Assembly (NCBI RefSeq): GCF_002343915.1 | Contig: NZ_NETK01000001.1 | Coordinates: forward strand, 6,090,001 to 6,154,000 | From: Nannocystis exedens | Lineage (GTDB): Bacteria; Myxococcota_A; Polyangia; Nannocystales; Nannocystaceae | DNA length: 64,000 bases | Direction of reading: 5' to 3' | In this document: positions 17,323 through 26,195 of the stretch, piece after piece | Numbering within the stretch: the stretch's first letter is position 1 | Layout: each line of letters begins with the position of its first letter | Position numbers and translations under genes: made by a program | Notes under the pieces: model-generated | Told to the model about the DNA's origin: nothing | Seen by the model: the letters and a program-made list of their open reading frames with translations, nothing else | Database searches by the model: none

Positions 17323-17841
17323 ATGCGTTCACGACCTGTCCTCTTCGCCATGTTCCTGCTCTCCGCCTGCGAGCCGAAGCCGGCCACCCAGGCGCCCGGC
17401 GGCGGCGCCCCGGCCTCCGCCGACGCGCCCGCGCCGGCGCTGTCGGGCCCGGCGCTGGCCGGCGCCGGCACCACCGTCGACCTGGCGGCGATGCGCGGCA
17501 AGCTGGTGCTGGTCGACTTCTGGGCCTCGTGGTGCGAGCCGTGCCGGCGCGAGCTGCCCGAGCTCGAGGCGCTCTACAAGCGCCACCAGGCCAGCGGCCT
17601 CGAGCTCATCGGCGTCAGCATGGACGAGGCGCGCGGCGACGCCGAGGCGTTCCTGCGCGACGTGCCGGTGTCGTTCCCGATGATCTTCGACGAGGGCCAG
17701 GCGCTGGCGAAGTCGTGGTCGCCGCCGAAGATGCCGACGCTCTACGTGGTCGACCAGGAGGGCAAGGTCGCCAAGGTGTTCGCCGGTGAGGTGAAGATCG
17801 CCGAGCTCGAGGCCGAGGTGACGCAGCGCCTCGGCGGCTGA
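17323..17841 (+). CDS. TlpA-family thioredoxin lipoprotein
   Basis: 172 residues. The signal peptide ends in LLSAC (Cys 16), then a Pro/Ala linker, then a thioredoxin fold (about 50-170) with the redox centre WCEPC and the cis-Pro in KMPTLYVVD. It is probably lipid-anchored in the envelope, where it would reduce disulfides, for example in cytochromes or DUF proteins of this cluster. An 'ACCTGTCC...CCATGTTC' member of the dispersed palindrome family overlaps its signal-peptide codons. Confidence 0.93.
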   Translation: MRSRPVLFAMFLLSACEPKPATQAPGGGAPASADAPAPALSGPALAGAGTTVDLAAMRGKLVLVDFWASWCEPCRRELPELEALYKRHQASGLELIGVSMDEARGDAEAFLRDVPVSFPMIFDEGQALAKSWSPPKMPTLYVVDQEGKVAKVFAGEVKIAELEAEVTQRLGG

Positions 17842-18024
17842 GGTCGTCCCGAAAAGCCGGGCGGGCGGCCGGCGAATTGGCGCTCCGCGCGGCTTGAAAA
17901 AAATTCGCCGGTCGTGTCGATCGAGCCGGCGGCCGTTCGACGTGAAGGTGCAGCCCGGGCGCAGACCCGGTCCGGACGGACCGGGGCCCGGCATCCGAAC
18001 CACACCCACAAGCGGAGCACGACC

Positions 18025-18471
18025 ATGCGATTTCTGATCATCATCAAGGCCAACGCGAAGTCCGAAGCCGGCGCGATGCCCAGCAAGCAGCTCATCGAGG
18101 CGATGGGCCGCTACAACGAGGAGCTGGTCAAGGCGGGCGTGCTGCTCGGCGGCGAGGGCCTGCAGCCGAGCTCGAAGGGGGCGCGCGTGACGTTCCGCCC
18201 CGGCCAGCCGCCGACCGTGACCGACGGGCCGCTCCCGCTGACGCCGGACCTGATGGCCGGCTACTGGCTGTTCCAGACCCGCTCGAAGGAGGAGGCGATC
18301 GAGTGGGTCATGAAGATCCCCGGCGACCCCGAGAGCGACGAGACGTGGACCGTCGACGTCCGCCAGGTGTTCGATACCGAAGACTTCCCGCCCGAGGTGC
18401 TGTCGCCCGAGGAGGCCGCCCGCGAGAACGCCCTCCGCGAGGAGCTGGCCCGCCGCCAGTCGGCGAGCTGA
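18025..18471 (+). CDS. YciI/DGPF-domain protein
   Basis: 148 residues with a YCII-type ferredoxin-like fold: MRFLIIIKANAKSEAG, MGRYNEELVKAGVLLGGEGLQP, VTDGPLP, GYWLFQTRSKEEAIEWVMKIP. Members are small dimeric proteins often found with sigma factors; their reaction is mostly unknown. The ATG at 18025 gives the family N-terminus and has AGCGGAG about 9 nt upstream. A Glu-rich C-terminal helix extends beyond the domain. Confidence 0.9.
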   Translation: MRFLIIIKANAKSEAGAMPSKQLIEAMGRYNEELVKAGVLLGGEGLQPSSKGARVTFRPGQPPTVTDGPLPLTPDLMAGYWLFQTRSKEEAIEWVMKIPGDPESDETWTVDVRQVFDTEDFPPEVLSPEEAARENALREELARRQSAS

Positions 18472-18657
18472 CGAGGTCGCCGCGCGGCGGCCGGCGCCCG
18501 AGGACGCGCCCGCCCCCGCCGTCGATGCGCTCGCCCGACCGGGGACCGGTCGGTGGATGCACTTCTAAAAATTCGCGGCCATGAGGAGGCCGTCGATCGG
18601 GAGTGCGGACATTCACCGGTCGCGACCAGGGAGGCGCCCGGCCGGGCGAGTGCTCTC

Positions 18658-18705
18658 ATTCGCGAGTCGGTGCATGGAGGCTGCGCCGCACTCGCGAATT
18701 TTTTT
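18658..18705 (+). terminator. Hairpin ATTCGCGAGT/ACTCGCGAAT followed by T7
   Basis: Perfect 10-bp arms at 18658-18667 and 18690-18699 with a 22-nt loop, followed by a run of T. The form is that of an intrinsic terminator on the plus strand, about 190 bp downstream of the YciI gene. The long loop and distance lower confidence. Confidence 0.4.
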
Positions 18706-18961
18706 AAAAGAAAGAGAAAGAGAACAGGGGCCGCGGACCTCGACCGAGTCGTCGAGGCGAGGCCGCGGGGGCCCGGGCCAGCCAGCGCCGCTCGTCGAAG
18801 AAGGAGCCCGCGCTGGCGGCGGCCTCGCGGGCGACGCCGTGGTCCGCGGGCATCGGTGCGCCGCGCGGCGGATCGAACCGCGAGCGCACGGCCTCGATCG
18901 AGGCGAGGCGTACCGCCTGCGCGACGCCCTCGTCGCGGCTGGCGACGGACGACAGGTGCAT
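18704..18961 (-). pseudogene. Short coding remnant, 85 codons
   Basis: The frame from the ATG at 18961 (MHLSSVASRDEGVAQAVRLA, later SAGSFFDERRWLARAP) has GC-rich third positions like real genes. It then runs out of sense at an AT-rich stretch (FSFSFF) and stops. I do not recognise a family. It could be the remaining N-terminal part of a deleted gene, or chance. Confidence 0.25.
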
Positions 18962-19071
18962 CGGGCCCCCGGCACGACGCGCAGGAAACCTGCGCGGGCG
19001 CGAGCGCGGTGACCCGGAGCCCCGATTGACAGGCGCCGGGCGGTGATGTTCGCTCGCCTCCGAGATCCTGC

Positions 19072-19503
19072 ATGCAACGCTTCACTCCACGCCTCCGCTG
19101 TCTCGCAGCATTCGTGCTGCTCGCCTCTGCCTGTGCCGACACGAGCTCGCCCGCGAGCAAGACCGCGGCCGCGCCGGCCAAGGCGCCGGAGAAGGCCGAC
19201 GCGCCGGCCCCGGCCAAGGCGCCGGCGAAGACCGACGCGCCGGCCCCGACCGGCAACTGCGACGTGACGGTGACGGCGGGCGCCGACGGGCCGGCGACCG
19301 AGGTCGAGGCGGGCAAGACCTACTGCATCGGCGAGGTCCGGCTGACCCGCGACAGCAAGCTGGACGACGTCAAGAACAAGCTCACGGACTGCAAGGTCGG
19401 AGAAGAGCTCGAGGGCGAGACGCGGCTGCAGTGCAAGGGCGTGATGCTGTCGTTCGGCGGGCCGATCCTGGTGCTTTCGCGGATCGTGCCGAAGGCGTCC
19501 TGA
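19072..19503 (+). CDS. Small Ala/Pro/Lys-linker lipoprotein
   Basis: 143 residues. The signal peptide ends in LLASAC (Cys 21), followed by a PAKAPEKADAPAPAKAPAK linker. A compact C-terminal domain (about 62-143) has three or four Cys (NCDVTV, YCIGEV, TDCKVG, LQCKGVML), probably disulfide-bonded in the envelope. No family recognised. Downstream is a repeat region. Confidence 0.8.
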   Translation: MQRFTPRLRCLAAFVLLASACADTSSPASKTAAAPAKAPEKADAPAPAKAPAKTDAPAPTGNCDVTVTAGADGPATEVEAGKTYCIGEVRLTRDSKLDDVKNKLTDCKVGEELEGETRLQCKGVMLSFGGPILVLSRIVPKAS

Positions 19504-19639
19504 GCCGCCCGGGCACACGCCGGAAGCGGGTCGCCGTTCGCGACCGCGAGCGGCGGCCGTTGCGGCGATATGGCGCGGATGAAGGTCAGGGAGCGCACCG
19601 CCGGGCTCGCCGGAAGGGGCGAGGGGGTCGCGCGGGCGA

Positions 19640-20010
19640 GAGGTGTCGCATCGTGGCTCTCGCGTCAGGGATGACCATGACGATCGCGTCGGGCGGCCGA
19701 GGTGCCGCCATCGTCGCGCTCGCGCCAGGATGACCGGATCGATGGCGAGCAGATGCGGTGATCGCCAGGGATGACCGTGACGATTGCGTCAGGCGGTCGT
19801 GGTCCCGCCATCGTCGCGCTCGCGCCAGGGAGGACGGTGCCGGTTGCGAGCAGATGAGCGTGGTGCCCCCGGGGCGAGGCGGCCCTCATGGCTCTCGTGC
19901 CAGGAACGACTGTGTCGATGGCGAGCAGACGAGCGTGATGTCGCCGGGGCGAGGCCTCGTCGTCGCTCTCATGCCAGGGAGGACTGTGTCGAGCGCAAGG
20001 AGAGCGGCAT
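19640..20010. repeat. Degenerate intergenic tandem repeats anchored on CTCGCGCCAGG
   Basis: Variants of CTCGCGCCAGGGAGGAC recur near 19661, 19720, 19761, 19820, 19892 and 19967, with associated GATCGCGTC, GCGAGCAGATGAGCGTG and GGGGCGAGGC blocks. Spacing is irregular (about 40-75 bp). Frames on both strands are open through it but change register, so it looks like decayed repeats, not a gene. I saw nothing in the flanking 19504-19639 or 20011-20250. Confidence 0.55.
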
Positions 20011-20265
20011 CGCCATCCTTGCTCTCCGCCGACTGCGTCGATTTCGAGGCGCGTGGCGTCGCCCCGGGCGAGGCGTCGCCGACCTTGCTCCCTCACGCCG
20101 GCCATGGCCGTGACGAGCGCACACAGCACGGACTCTGCCACCTTCGTCCGAGCCGACGGCGTGCTGACGAGCCACGATCGGCGCACGCAGGAGCGGGGCG
20201 CCGCGGACGCGAGCGCGAAAACGCGCGCTGACCGGCAGGACGGGGCGTGGTACCACCGTGGGCGC

Positions 20266-22707
20266 GTGTTTACGGAGCTCCTCGAACCTCTTCACCGGGC
20301 GGCGACGCCGGCGGCGTGGCACCGCGGGCTGAAGCTGGCGCGCCTGGGCGCGGCGCGGGTGCAGGCGTGTGACGCGGGGGGTTGGGTGTTTGCGATCGCG
20401 CGGCTGGCCGGCAGCGGGGTGCGGGCCGAGGTCCGCTGGGCCTGGGACGCGTGGCGCTGCGACTGCGGGGCGGGGCCGGCGTGCGAGCACGTGGTGGCGG
20501 CGGCGCTGGTGCTGCACACGGCGGGCGGGCTGCTCGAGCAGATCGGGCCGCAGGTCGCCGAGGCGCTGAAGCTCGGCTACCGCCTGCAGAGCGCCGGCGA
20601 CAAGCTGGTGCTGCGCGTGGTGGCGGTCGGCGCCGGCGGCGAGGTGGTGCAGAAGGGGGCGATCGACGCCGACGATCCGCTGCTGTCGGCGATGCCGGCG
20701 GGCGCCGAGGTGCTGGCGATCTACCCCGACATCGCCGAGTTCGTGGTCGCGCGGCTGGTGGGGGCGTTCGACGTGACGCTCGACGGCGCGCCGATCGCGG
20801 TCGAGGCGGCGCCGCTGCGGGTCTCCACCGGCGCGGCGATCGAGGGGCGCACGTTCGTCCAAAGCAAGCTGGCGCTGGTCGGGCAAGTGCTGCGATTCGT
20901 GGTCCGCGTCGAGGCGGCGGACTCTGCACAATCGCCGGCGGACTCGCCGGAGGCGCGCGAGCCCGAGAAGCGCACGCTGGAGCCGCGCTGGGAGGCCCCA
21001 CCGGCGCAAGACGGGCAGCCGGACGCGGCGGAGCCGGAGGTGACGTTCCGCGCGCCGAGCGGGGCCGGCGAGACGCAGGTCGACGCGGCGCGGGTGGTGC
21101 AGGCGTGGCGCTCGGGGCAATACGCGCTCCAGGCCGACGACGGCGGATTGGTGTGGCTGCCGCGCGACTGGCTCGAGCGCTACGGGCCGATGCTCGAGCA
21201 ATTCGTGGCGGCCCGGCGCGCCGACGGCAAGCGCCCGCGCTGGGCCCGGACCGCCGCGGCGGCGCTGTGCGAGGCGCTGCAGGTGCCGCCGCCGCCGGAG
21301 CTGGCCGGGCTGGCGGCGCTGTCGCGCGAGGAGATGTGGGCGACGCTGCCGGCGGCGACGCTGCCGGCCGACCTGACGGCGACCCTGCGCGACTACCAGC
21401 GCCGCGGCGTCGACTGGCTCAGCCTGCTGCGCGACGCCGGCATCGGGGCGCTGCTCGCCGACGACATGGGCCTCGGCAAGACGCTGCAGACGCTCGCGGC
21501 GGTGCGCGGGCGGACGCTGGTGGTGGCGCCGACGTCGACGCTCCACAACTGGCTGGCCGAGGCGCGGAGGTTCCGCCCGGGCCTGCGCGCGGCGCTCTAC
21601 CACGGCCCGAAGCGCAGCCTCGAACCCACCGCCGACGTGACGATCACCAGCTACGCGGTGCTGCGGCTCGACCGCGACAAGCTGTCCCGAGAGACATGGG
21701 ACACGGTGGTGCTCGACGAGGCGCACGCGATCAAGGAGCCGACCACCGCGACCGCGAGCGCGGCGTTCGGCCTGCGCGCGGGCTGGCGGGTGGCGCTCAG
21801 CGGCACGCCGGTGCAGAACCGCCTGACCGAGCTGTGGAGCCTGTGTCACTTCCTCAACCCGGGCCTCTTGGGCCAGCTGCGCGAGTTCGTGGCGGGGTAC
21901 GGCAAGGCGGTCGAGCAGGGGCGAGCGGCGCGGACGGCCGAGCTGCAGGCCAGGCTGCGGCCGTTCGTGCTGCGCCGGCGCAAGCAGGAGGTGGCGCCGG
22001 AGCTGCCGCCGCTGACGGAGATCGTGCTGCGCTGCACGCTCGACGCGGAGGAGCGGCGGGTCTACGACGGGCTGCGGGTGGCGGCCGAGCTCGAGCTGCC
22101 GAAGCTGCAGTCGGGCGGCGGGATGCTCGAGGCGCTCGAGCTGCTGCTGCGCCTGCGCCAGGCGGCCTGTCACAGCGCGCTGGTGCCGGGGCAAGAGGCG
22201 ACGCGCTCGAGCAAGATCGAGCTGCTGCTGGCGCAGCTCTCCGAGGTGACGGCGGCGGGCCACCGCGCGCTGGTGTTCTCGCAATGGACCAGCCTGCTCG
22301 ACCTGGTCGAGGACGCGCTGACGGCCGCGGAGCTCGAGCACGTCCGCCTCGACGGCGCGACCGAGGACCGCGCCGGCGTGGTCGCCCGCTTCCAGGCCGA
22401 GGACGGGCCGCCGGTGATGCTGATCTCGCTCAAGGCCGGCGGGACGGGGCTCAACCTCACCGCGGCCGACTACGTGTATTTGCTCGACCCGTGGTGGAAC
22501 CCGTCCATCGAGGATCAGGCCGGCGCGCGCGCGCACCGGATCGGTCAGTCGCGGCCGGTGTTCCTGCACCGCCTGATCGCCGAGGACACGGTGGAGGAGA
22601 AGATCCTCGAGCTGCACGCGCGCAAGCGGGCGCTGGCGCAGGCGACCGTCGACGAGGGCGAGGTGTCGAGCCTCGGCCGCGAGGAGCTGCTCGAGCTGCT
22701 GCGGTGA
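20266..22707 (+). CDS. SNF2-family DEAH helicase with SWIM zinc finger
   Basis: 813 residues. An N-terminal SWIM-type zinc finger (CDCGAGPACEH, about 65-75) is followed by a poorly conserved region, then the SNF2 ATPase: DDMGLGKT (Walker A), VVLDEAH (Walker B), SGTPVQNR, and the C-lobe GGTGLNLTAADYVYLLDPWWNP ending in AHRIGQ. Such bacterial SNF2 proteins translocate on DNA or remodel nucleoprotein, often in repair or transcription. I choose the GTG at 20266 (VFTELLEPLH) because homologous-looking sequence begins there and a -10-like TACCAC lies 9 nt upstream. An in-frame ATG at 20053 would add about 70 residues of poor quality. No nuclease domain is attached. Confidence 0.92.
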   Translation: MFTELLEPLHRAATPAAWHRGLKLARLGAARVQACDAGGWVFAIARLAGSGVRAEVRWAWDAWRCDCGAGPACEHVVAAALVLHTAGGLLEQIGPQVAEALKLGYRLQSAGDKLVLRVVAVGAGGEVVQKGAIDADDPLLSAMPAGAEVLAIYPDIAEFVVARLVGAFDVTLDGAPIAVEAAPLRVSTGAAIEGRTFVQSKLALVGQVLRFVVRVEAADSAQSPADSPEAREPEKRTLEPRWEAPPAQDGQPDAAEPEVTFRAPSGAGETQVDAARVVQAWRSGQYALQADDGGLVWLPRDWLERYGPMLEQFVAARRADGKRPRWARTAAAALCEALQVPPPPELAGLAALSREEMWATLPAATLPADLTATLRDYQRRGVDWLSLLRDAGIGALLADDMGLGKTLQTLAAVRGRTLVVAPTSTLHNWLAEARRFRPGLRAALYHGPKRSLEPTADVTITSYAVLRLDRDKLSRETWDTVVLDEAHAIKEPTTATASAAFGLRAGWRVALSGTPVQNRLTELWSLCHFLNPGLLGQLREFVAGYGKAVEQGRAARTAELQARLRPFVLRRRKQEVAPELPPLTEIVLRCTLDAEERRVYDGLRVAAELELPKLQSGGGMLEALELLLRLRQAACHSALVPGQEATRSSKIELLLAQLSEVTAAGHRALVFSQWTSLLDLVEDALTAAELEHVRLDGATEDRAGVVARFQAEDGPPVMLISLKAGGTGLNLTAADYVYLLDPWWNPSIEDQAGARAHRIGQSRPVFLHRLIAEDTVEEKILELHARKRALAQATVDEGEVSSLGREELLELLR

Positions 22708-22805
22708 GCGGCCGGGCGCCCGCTCGCGGCGCCGCGGATGCGACGCGCCGGTGACGTTTGCGTTTGCACTCGCGCGCGCCCTCGCGAGCGCCGCGGCGCG
22801 AGGGT

Positions 22806-22811
22806 TATGCT
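22806..22811 (+). promoter_or_regulatory. -10-like TATGCT 6 nt from lipoprotein start
   Basis: TTATGCT-CGCCGC-ATG. The same arrangement (TTATGCT-CCGCGCC-ATG) precedes the lipoprotein gene at 63481. No -35 at the expected distance. Confidence 0.4.
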
Positions 22812-22817
22812 CGCCGC

Positions 22818-24446
22818 ATGACTGTTCGTTCGGCTTCGACTTCGCTCTCCCTTCCATTGTTGTGCGTCGCGCTCGCGGGTTGCGGCGACGCGGTCGCCAC
22901 CACCGATACGCCCACCACGTCGAGCAGCTCGAGCACCACCGAGACCGACCCGACCACCGGGGTCACGCCGACCACGTCGACGACCACCGGCGACGAGACG
23001 ACCGACGGGATGACCGGCTCCGCGAGCGAGTCGACGACGACGACCAGCACGACGACGACGACGACGACCGGGCCGGACACCGACACGGCGGTCAGCGCGA
23101 CCGAGACGACGAGCACGAACACGACGGACACGAGCACGACGGACACGAGCACGACGAGCACGAGCACGACGAGCACGAGCACGACCGACTCGACGAGCAC
23201 CACCACCGGCGACATCGAGGCGCCGGAGACCTGCCTGACGGCCGACTTCCCGGTGAAGGTCCCGCTGTGCGGGGACGGCGGGCCGGCCTGCACGACGCTG
23301 CGCGACGAGACCGTGAGCGCGAATCAGAAGTTCCGCAACGACATGCCGGCGATCGCGCTCGACGGCGACTGCGAGCCGGTGGTGCTGTACTCGGAGGCGG
23401 TCAACGGCTACCACGGCTTCTACGCCGAGCGCCTCGGCCCGGACATGTGGGCGACGACCCCGACGCCGATGGTGGTGGCGACCGGCTCGCTGGCGTCCGA
23501 CCCCGATGCGGACGTGATGTTCGCCATGGTCGACGACGGCGCGTTCGGCACCTCGCTGTGGCGCCATTCGGACGGTCAGTGGGCGCAGGAGGGCGCGCTG
23601 GTCGGGATGAACCACGTGCGCGCGCACCAGCTGGTCCGCGACGGCGCCGGGGCGCTGCACGTCGGCCACGTCGACAGCGACTTCGCGGTCCAGCACGAGG
23701 TGTTCGATGGGGCATGGTCGAAGGAGCAGGTGGTCACGAACGCGGAGATCCACGTGCGCCTGGCCCTCGACGCCGCCGACGCGCCGCGCCTCACGTCGTG
23801 GTCGACCGCCGACGCGACCTGGAAGCTGCACTACTTCGCGCCGCCCGGGGTGGCCGAGGTGGTGACGCCGCTCGGCTCGAACGTGCTCGAGCGGCAGCAC
23901 CACGACCTGGCGCTGGTCGGCCCGGAGGCGACGCCGTGGGTGCTGCTGGCCCGCAAGCAGGCCGACCAGGTCCACCACGACATCGTCCTGGCCCATCGGA
24001 CAGGTCCGGCGACGTGGGAGACGGAGACGCTGGCCGCCGAGAACTCGCCGGCGGACAAGGTGTGCGACGGGCCGCCGCAGGAGGCGGGGATCACCTGCGA
24101 CTTCGACTACCGCCAGCTCTTCCCGCTGGCGCTGGTGGCCGGCGAGACCGAGCTGCGCGCGCTGTACCTGGCGATCCGCCGCCAGGGGACGCTGGTGTCG
24201 CAGTGCGAGCAGAACCCGCTGCCGTTCTGCGACTGGAACACGCAGGTCGAGGAGCGCACCTCGGAGCTGCGGGTCGCCTGGCCCGGGAGCCAGCCCGACG
24301 AGCACCAGGTCGCCGCGGTCGACGTGTTCACCGACCGCGCCACCGCCCGTCTCGACACGGCCGGGCAGATCCACCTCGCGCTCTACCACCTGCCGGCCGG
24401 CGCGTTCGACCCGCACGTCCGCTACCTGATGCTCGGCGGCGGCTGA
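22818..24446 (+). CDS. Thr-rich-linker lipoprotein, exported beta-rich protein
   Basis: 542 residues. The signal peptide ends in LAGC (Cys 22) and leads into a roughly 115-residue Thr/Ser/Asp linker, a hallmark of Nannocystis-type lipoproteins. The C-terminal 400 residues are beta-rich with repeated short motifs (VVLYSEAVNGYHGFYAERLG, LWRHSDGQWAQEG, RLTSWSTADATWKLHYF, HHDLALVGPEATPWVLLA). This suggests a propeller resembling sialidase/BNR-like folds. Function unknown. The ATG at 22818 is fixed by the signal peptide. Confidence 0.85.
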   Translation: MTVRSASTSLSLPLLCVALAGCGDAVATTDTPTTSSSSSTTETDPTTGVTPTTSTTTGDETTDGMTGSASESTTTTSTTTTTTTGPDTDTAVSATETTSTNTTDTSTTDTSTTSTSTTSTSTTDSTSTTTGDIEAPETCLTADFPVKVPLCGDGGPACTTLRDETVSANQKFRNDMPAIALDGDCEPVVLYSEAVNGYHGFYAERLGPDMWATTPTPMVVATGSLASDPDADVMFAMVDDGAFGTSLWRHSDGQWAQEGALVGMNHVRAHQLVRDGAGALHVGHVDSDFAVQHEVFDGAWSKEQVVTNAEIHVRLALDAADAPRLTSWSTADATWKLHYFAPPGVAEVVTPLGSNVLERQHHDLALVGPEATPWVLLARKQADQVHHDIVLAHRTGPATWETETLAAENSPADKVCDGPPQEAGITCDFDYRQLFPLALVAGETELRALYLAIRRQGTLVSQCEQNPLPFCDWNTQVEERTSELRVAWPGSQPDEHQVAAVDVFTDRATARLDTAGQIHLALYHLPAGAFDPHVRYLMLGGG

Positions 24447-24474
24447 TCGGCGAGAGCGCGCCGCAGCCACCCCC

Positions 24475-24506
24475 CACGGCTCGCCCGCCGCTGCGGACGA
24501 GCCGTG
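24475..24506. terminator. Bidirectional hairpin between lipoprotein and rbfA
   Basis: CACGGCTCG (24475-24483) and CGAGCCGTG (24498-24506) are perfect 9-bp arms with a 14-nt loop. It lies 29 bp past the stop of the plus-strand lipoprotein and about 60 bp past the stop of the minus-strand rbfA. The convergent position fits a shared terminator, although neither side has a clear T tract. Confidence 0.5.
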
Positions 24507-24567
24507 CATTCCCGTGCGACGACGGTGCCGACGCGTACGCCGTCGGCGAGGTGGACGTCGGGCCCCG

Positions 24568-25026
24568 TCATCGCTCGACCTCCTCGTCGCGGTCGCGGCC
24601 GAGCGGCGCGGGCACCAGCCGGAACACCAGGTTGGGGGTGCGCTTGCGGTGGATGGCGCCGGCGATCTCCGCGCGCAGGTACGGGCGCAGGGCGTCGAGG
24701 CGGCGCATCACGAGCTGCGCCTCGCCGCCGCCGGCGCCGGCCGGCAGCGCCAGGACGACGACCAGGTTGCCGCTGCCAGGCTCGGGCTCGACCCCGAGCA
24801 GGGTCAGCGACGACACGTGCGGATCGTCGATCTCGCCGACCAGCACCAGGGCGAGGCGCTCCTCGACCTGGCGCGACAGCTGGTCGAGCTTGCGCCGCGC
24901 CTGGGCCGGCAGGGCCGCCCCGAACAGCGCGGCGGGGTCGACGTCGCCCGGCAGCGATGATGGGGACCGCGGATATGCAGTTGTGGCCGGCGCGTGACGG
25001 CGCCGGCGGTCTCGATGTCGATTCAT
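24568..25026 (-). CDS. rbfA: Ribosome-binding factor A
   Basis: 152 residues. After a basic N-terminal extension (MNRHRDRRRRH) comes the RbfA KH-like core: DPHVSSLTLLGVEPEPG, NLVVVLALP, LRPYLRAEIAGAIHRKRTPNLVFRLVP. RbfA assists maturation of the 16S rRNA 5' end and 30S assembly. It is usually part of the nusA-infB operon, but here it stands alone behind a lipoprotein gene. The ATG at 25026 has AAAGGGG about 7 nt upstream. An overlapping 49-codon frame follows its stop and is probably not a gene. Confidence 0.85.
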   Translation of the reverse strand: MNRHRDRRRRHAPATTAYPRSPSSLPGDVDPAALFGAALPAQARRKLDQLSRQVEERLALVLVGEIDDPHVSSLTLLGVEPEPGSGNLVVVLALPAGAGGGEAQLVMRRLDALRPYLRAEIAGAIHRKRTPNLVFRLVPAPLGRDRDEEVER

Positions 25027-25130
25027 GAGGGGCCCTTTGCGGACTCCATGCACACACATGGGGCCGGATCGCCGGGGCGATCCGGAGCTCAGACACGTGT
25101 ATGTGGAGAGACACGCATGGCCGACTCCGA

Positions 25131-25158
25131 GGCCACGAAGCTATGCAAACCCGTGGCC
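25131..25158 (-). terminator. Possible hairpin GGCCACG/CGTGGCC
   Basis: 7-bp arms at 25131-25137 and 25152-25158, 33 bp past the stop of the Cys-rich lipoprotein (minus strand) and upstream of rbfA. There is no T tract, so this is only a candidate. Confidence 0.3.
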
Positions 25159-25190
25159 CCGCGCAAGCGGCCGCAGCCGCGCTCGCGCGA

Positions 25191-25871
25191 TCAGGGCGCG
25201 GTGCACACGCCGATCGGCATCGGCTGGTCCGGGACCTCCTTGCAGGTCGTCCCGGCCGGGCAGGCCGCGTCGTTGCCGGGCGGGCACAGGGCCGCGCAGT
25301 GGGTCGGCTCGCCCATGCCCATGCCGAGCACGCACTGGGCCTGCGCCATCGCGCCGGTCGGCGGGCACATCATGCCGTCGCACTGCGGGGCGCAGAAGTT
25401 GCCCTCGAGGCCGGTGATCATGAGGCAGTCCGAGCCCGCCGGGCACTCGCCCATCGCGCCGCAGCCCCCGTACTCGCCGCCGGCCCCGCCGGTGGTCGTG
25501 TCGGTCGTGGTGTCGTCGGTCGTCGAGACCGTCGTGGCGGTGGCGGTGGCGGTGTCGTCGGTCGTCGAGGTCGTCGTGGTCGTCGTGACCGGCCCCTCGG
25601 TGGTCGTCGGCGTGGTCGTGCTCGTGACCGTCGGATCGGTCGCGGTGCTCTCGGTCGCGGTGCCGGCGTCGGTGCCGTCGGTGTCGTCGGTGTCGGTCGC
25701 GTCGGTCGCCGTGCCGTCGGTGGTGTTGTTCGGGTTGGTGGTGTTGGTGGAGCCGGGCGTCGTCGCCGTCGTCGCGGTGGTGAGGTTCGGCTTGCCGTCG
25801 TCACCGCAGGCCGCGAGGCCGAGCGCGAGGACGGTCACCAGAGAAAAGGAGGTAAGGGAACGAATGGACAT
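25191..25871 (-). CDS. Thr-rich-linker, Cys-rich lipoprotein
   Basis: 226 residues. The signal peptide ends in GLAAC (Cys 22). It is followed by about 110 residues of Thr/Asp/Asn linker and a C-terminal domain of about 90 residues with ten or more Cys in CPAGSDC, CAPQC, CPPTG and CPPGNDAACPAGTTC patterns. The spacing resembles small disulfide-knotted surface modules frequent in myxobacterial lipoproteins. Function unknown. The ATG at 25871 sits inside an ACATGT motif. Confidence 0.85.
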   Translation of the reverse strand: MSIRSLTSFSLVTVLALGLAACGDDGKPNLTTATTATTPGSTNTTNPNNTTDGTATDATDTDDTDGTDAGTATESTATDPTVTSTTTPTTTEGPVTTTTTTSTTDDTATATATTVSTTDDTTTDTTTGGAGGEYGGCGAMGECPAGSDCLMITGLEGNFCAPQCDGMMCPPTGAMAQAQCVLGMGMGEPTHCAALCPPGNDAACPAGTTCKEVPDQPMPIGVCTAP

Positions 25872-26195
25872 GTTGTCTCCGCGGGAATTTCCGGGCGCAG
25901 CGTGCGACCCTGCCCGCACGCTACACAACCGCGCCTCGCCACGGAAGCCGACTTGTCGTGCGTTGGCGGACGGGCAGACTCGAGCCTCGGGGCCGCGGGC
26001 CCCCGGTCGGTGAGGACGCGATCGCCGAACGCGTGAAACCGGCGCGAAAACGCCCGGATTCTGCAGCCAGCGGGCTGATCTGGGCGCCGCAGGTGCTCCG
26101 GGGGCGGGTGTGATGATCTGTCCCCAGAGACAGTTCACGCCGGCGCACCCCGAGCGGCCGGGCGCAGGTCTAGGATGAGGCACAAGGAGCGCGCG
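25872..26195. other. Divergent intergenic region, 324 bp
   Basis: It separates the minus-strand lipoprotein from the plus-strand methyltransferase and should hold both promoters. A TAGGAT hexamer at 26171-26176 precedes the Shine-Dalgarno AAGGAG (26184-26189) of the methyltransferase. A CTGTCCCCAGAGACAG palindrome lies near 26119. Otherwise nothing recognised. Confidence 0.5.

Larger units (their letters stand above)
18472..19071. other. 600-bp spacer with hairpin and coding remnant
   Basis: No complete gene. It holds a hairpin with a T tract (18658-18705), a short stretch on the minus strand with coding-like codon use (18704-18961), and a brief AT-rich purine run (AAAAGAAAGAGAAAGAGAAC) unusual for this genome. 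The lipoprotein promoter should lie near the right end; I could not identify it. Confidence 0.5.

Noticed and set aside
19665..20186. 173-codon minus-strand frame upstream of the SNF2 gene
   Set aside because: It follows the degenerate repeats and lacks consistent codon bias or a domain.
24422..24571. 49-codon frame overlapping the rbfA stop by ATGA
   Set aside because: It overlaps the convergent lipoprotein gene and spans the terminator-like hairpin; MTGPDVHLADGVRVG has no recognisable relatives.
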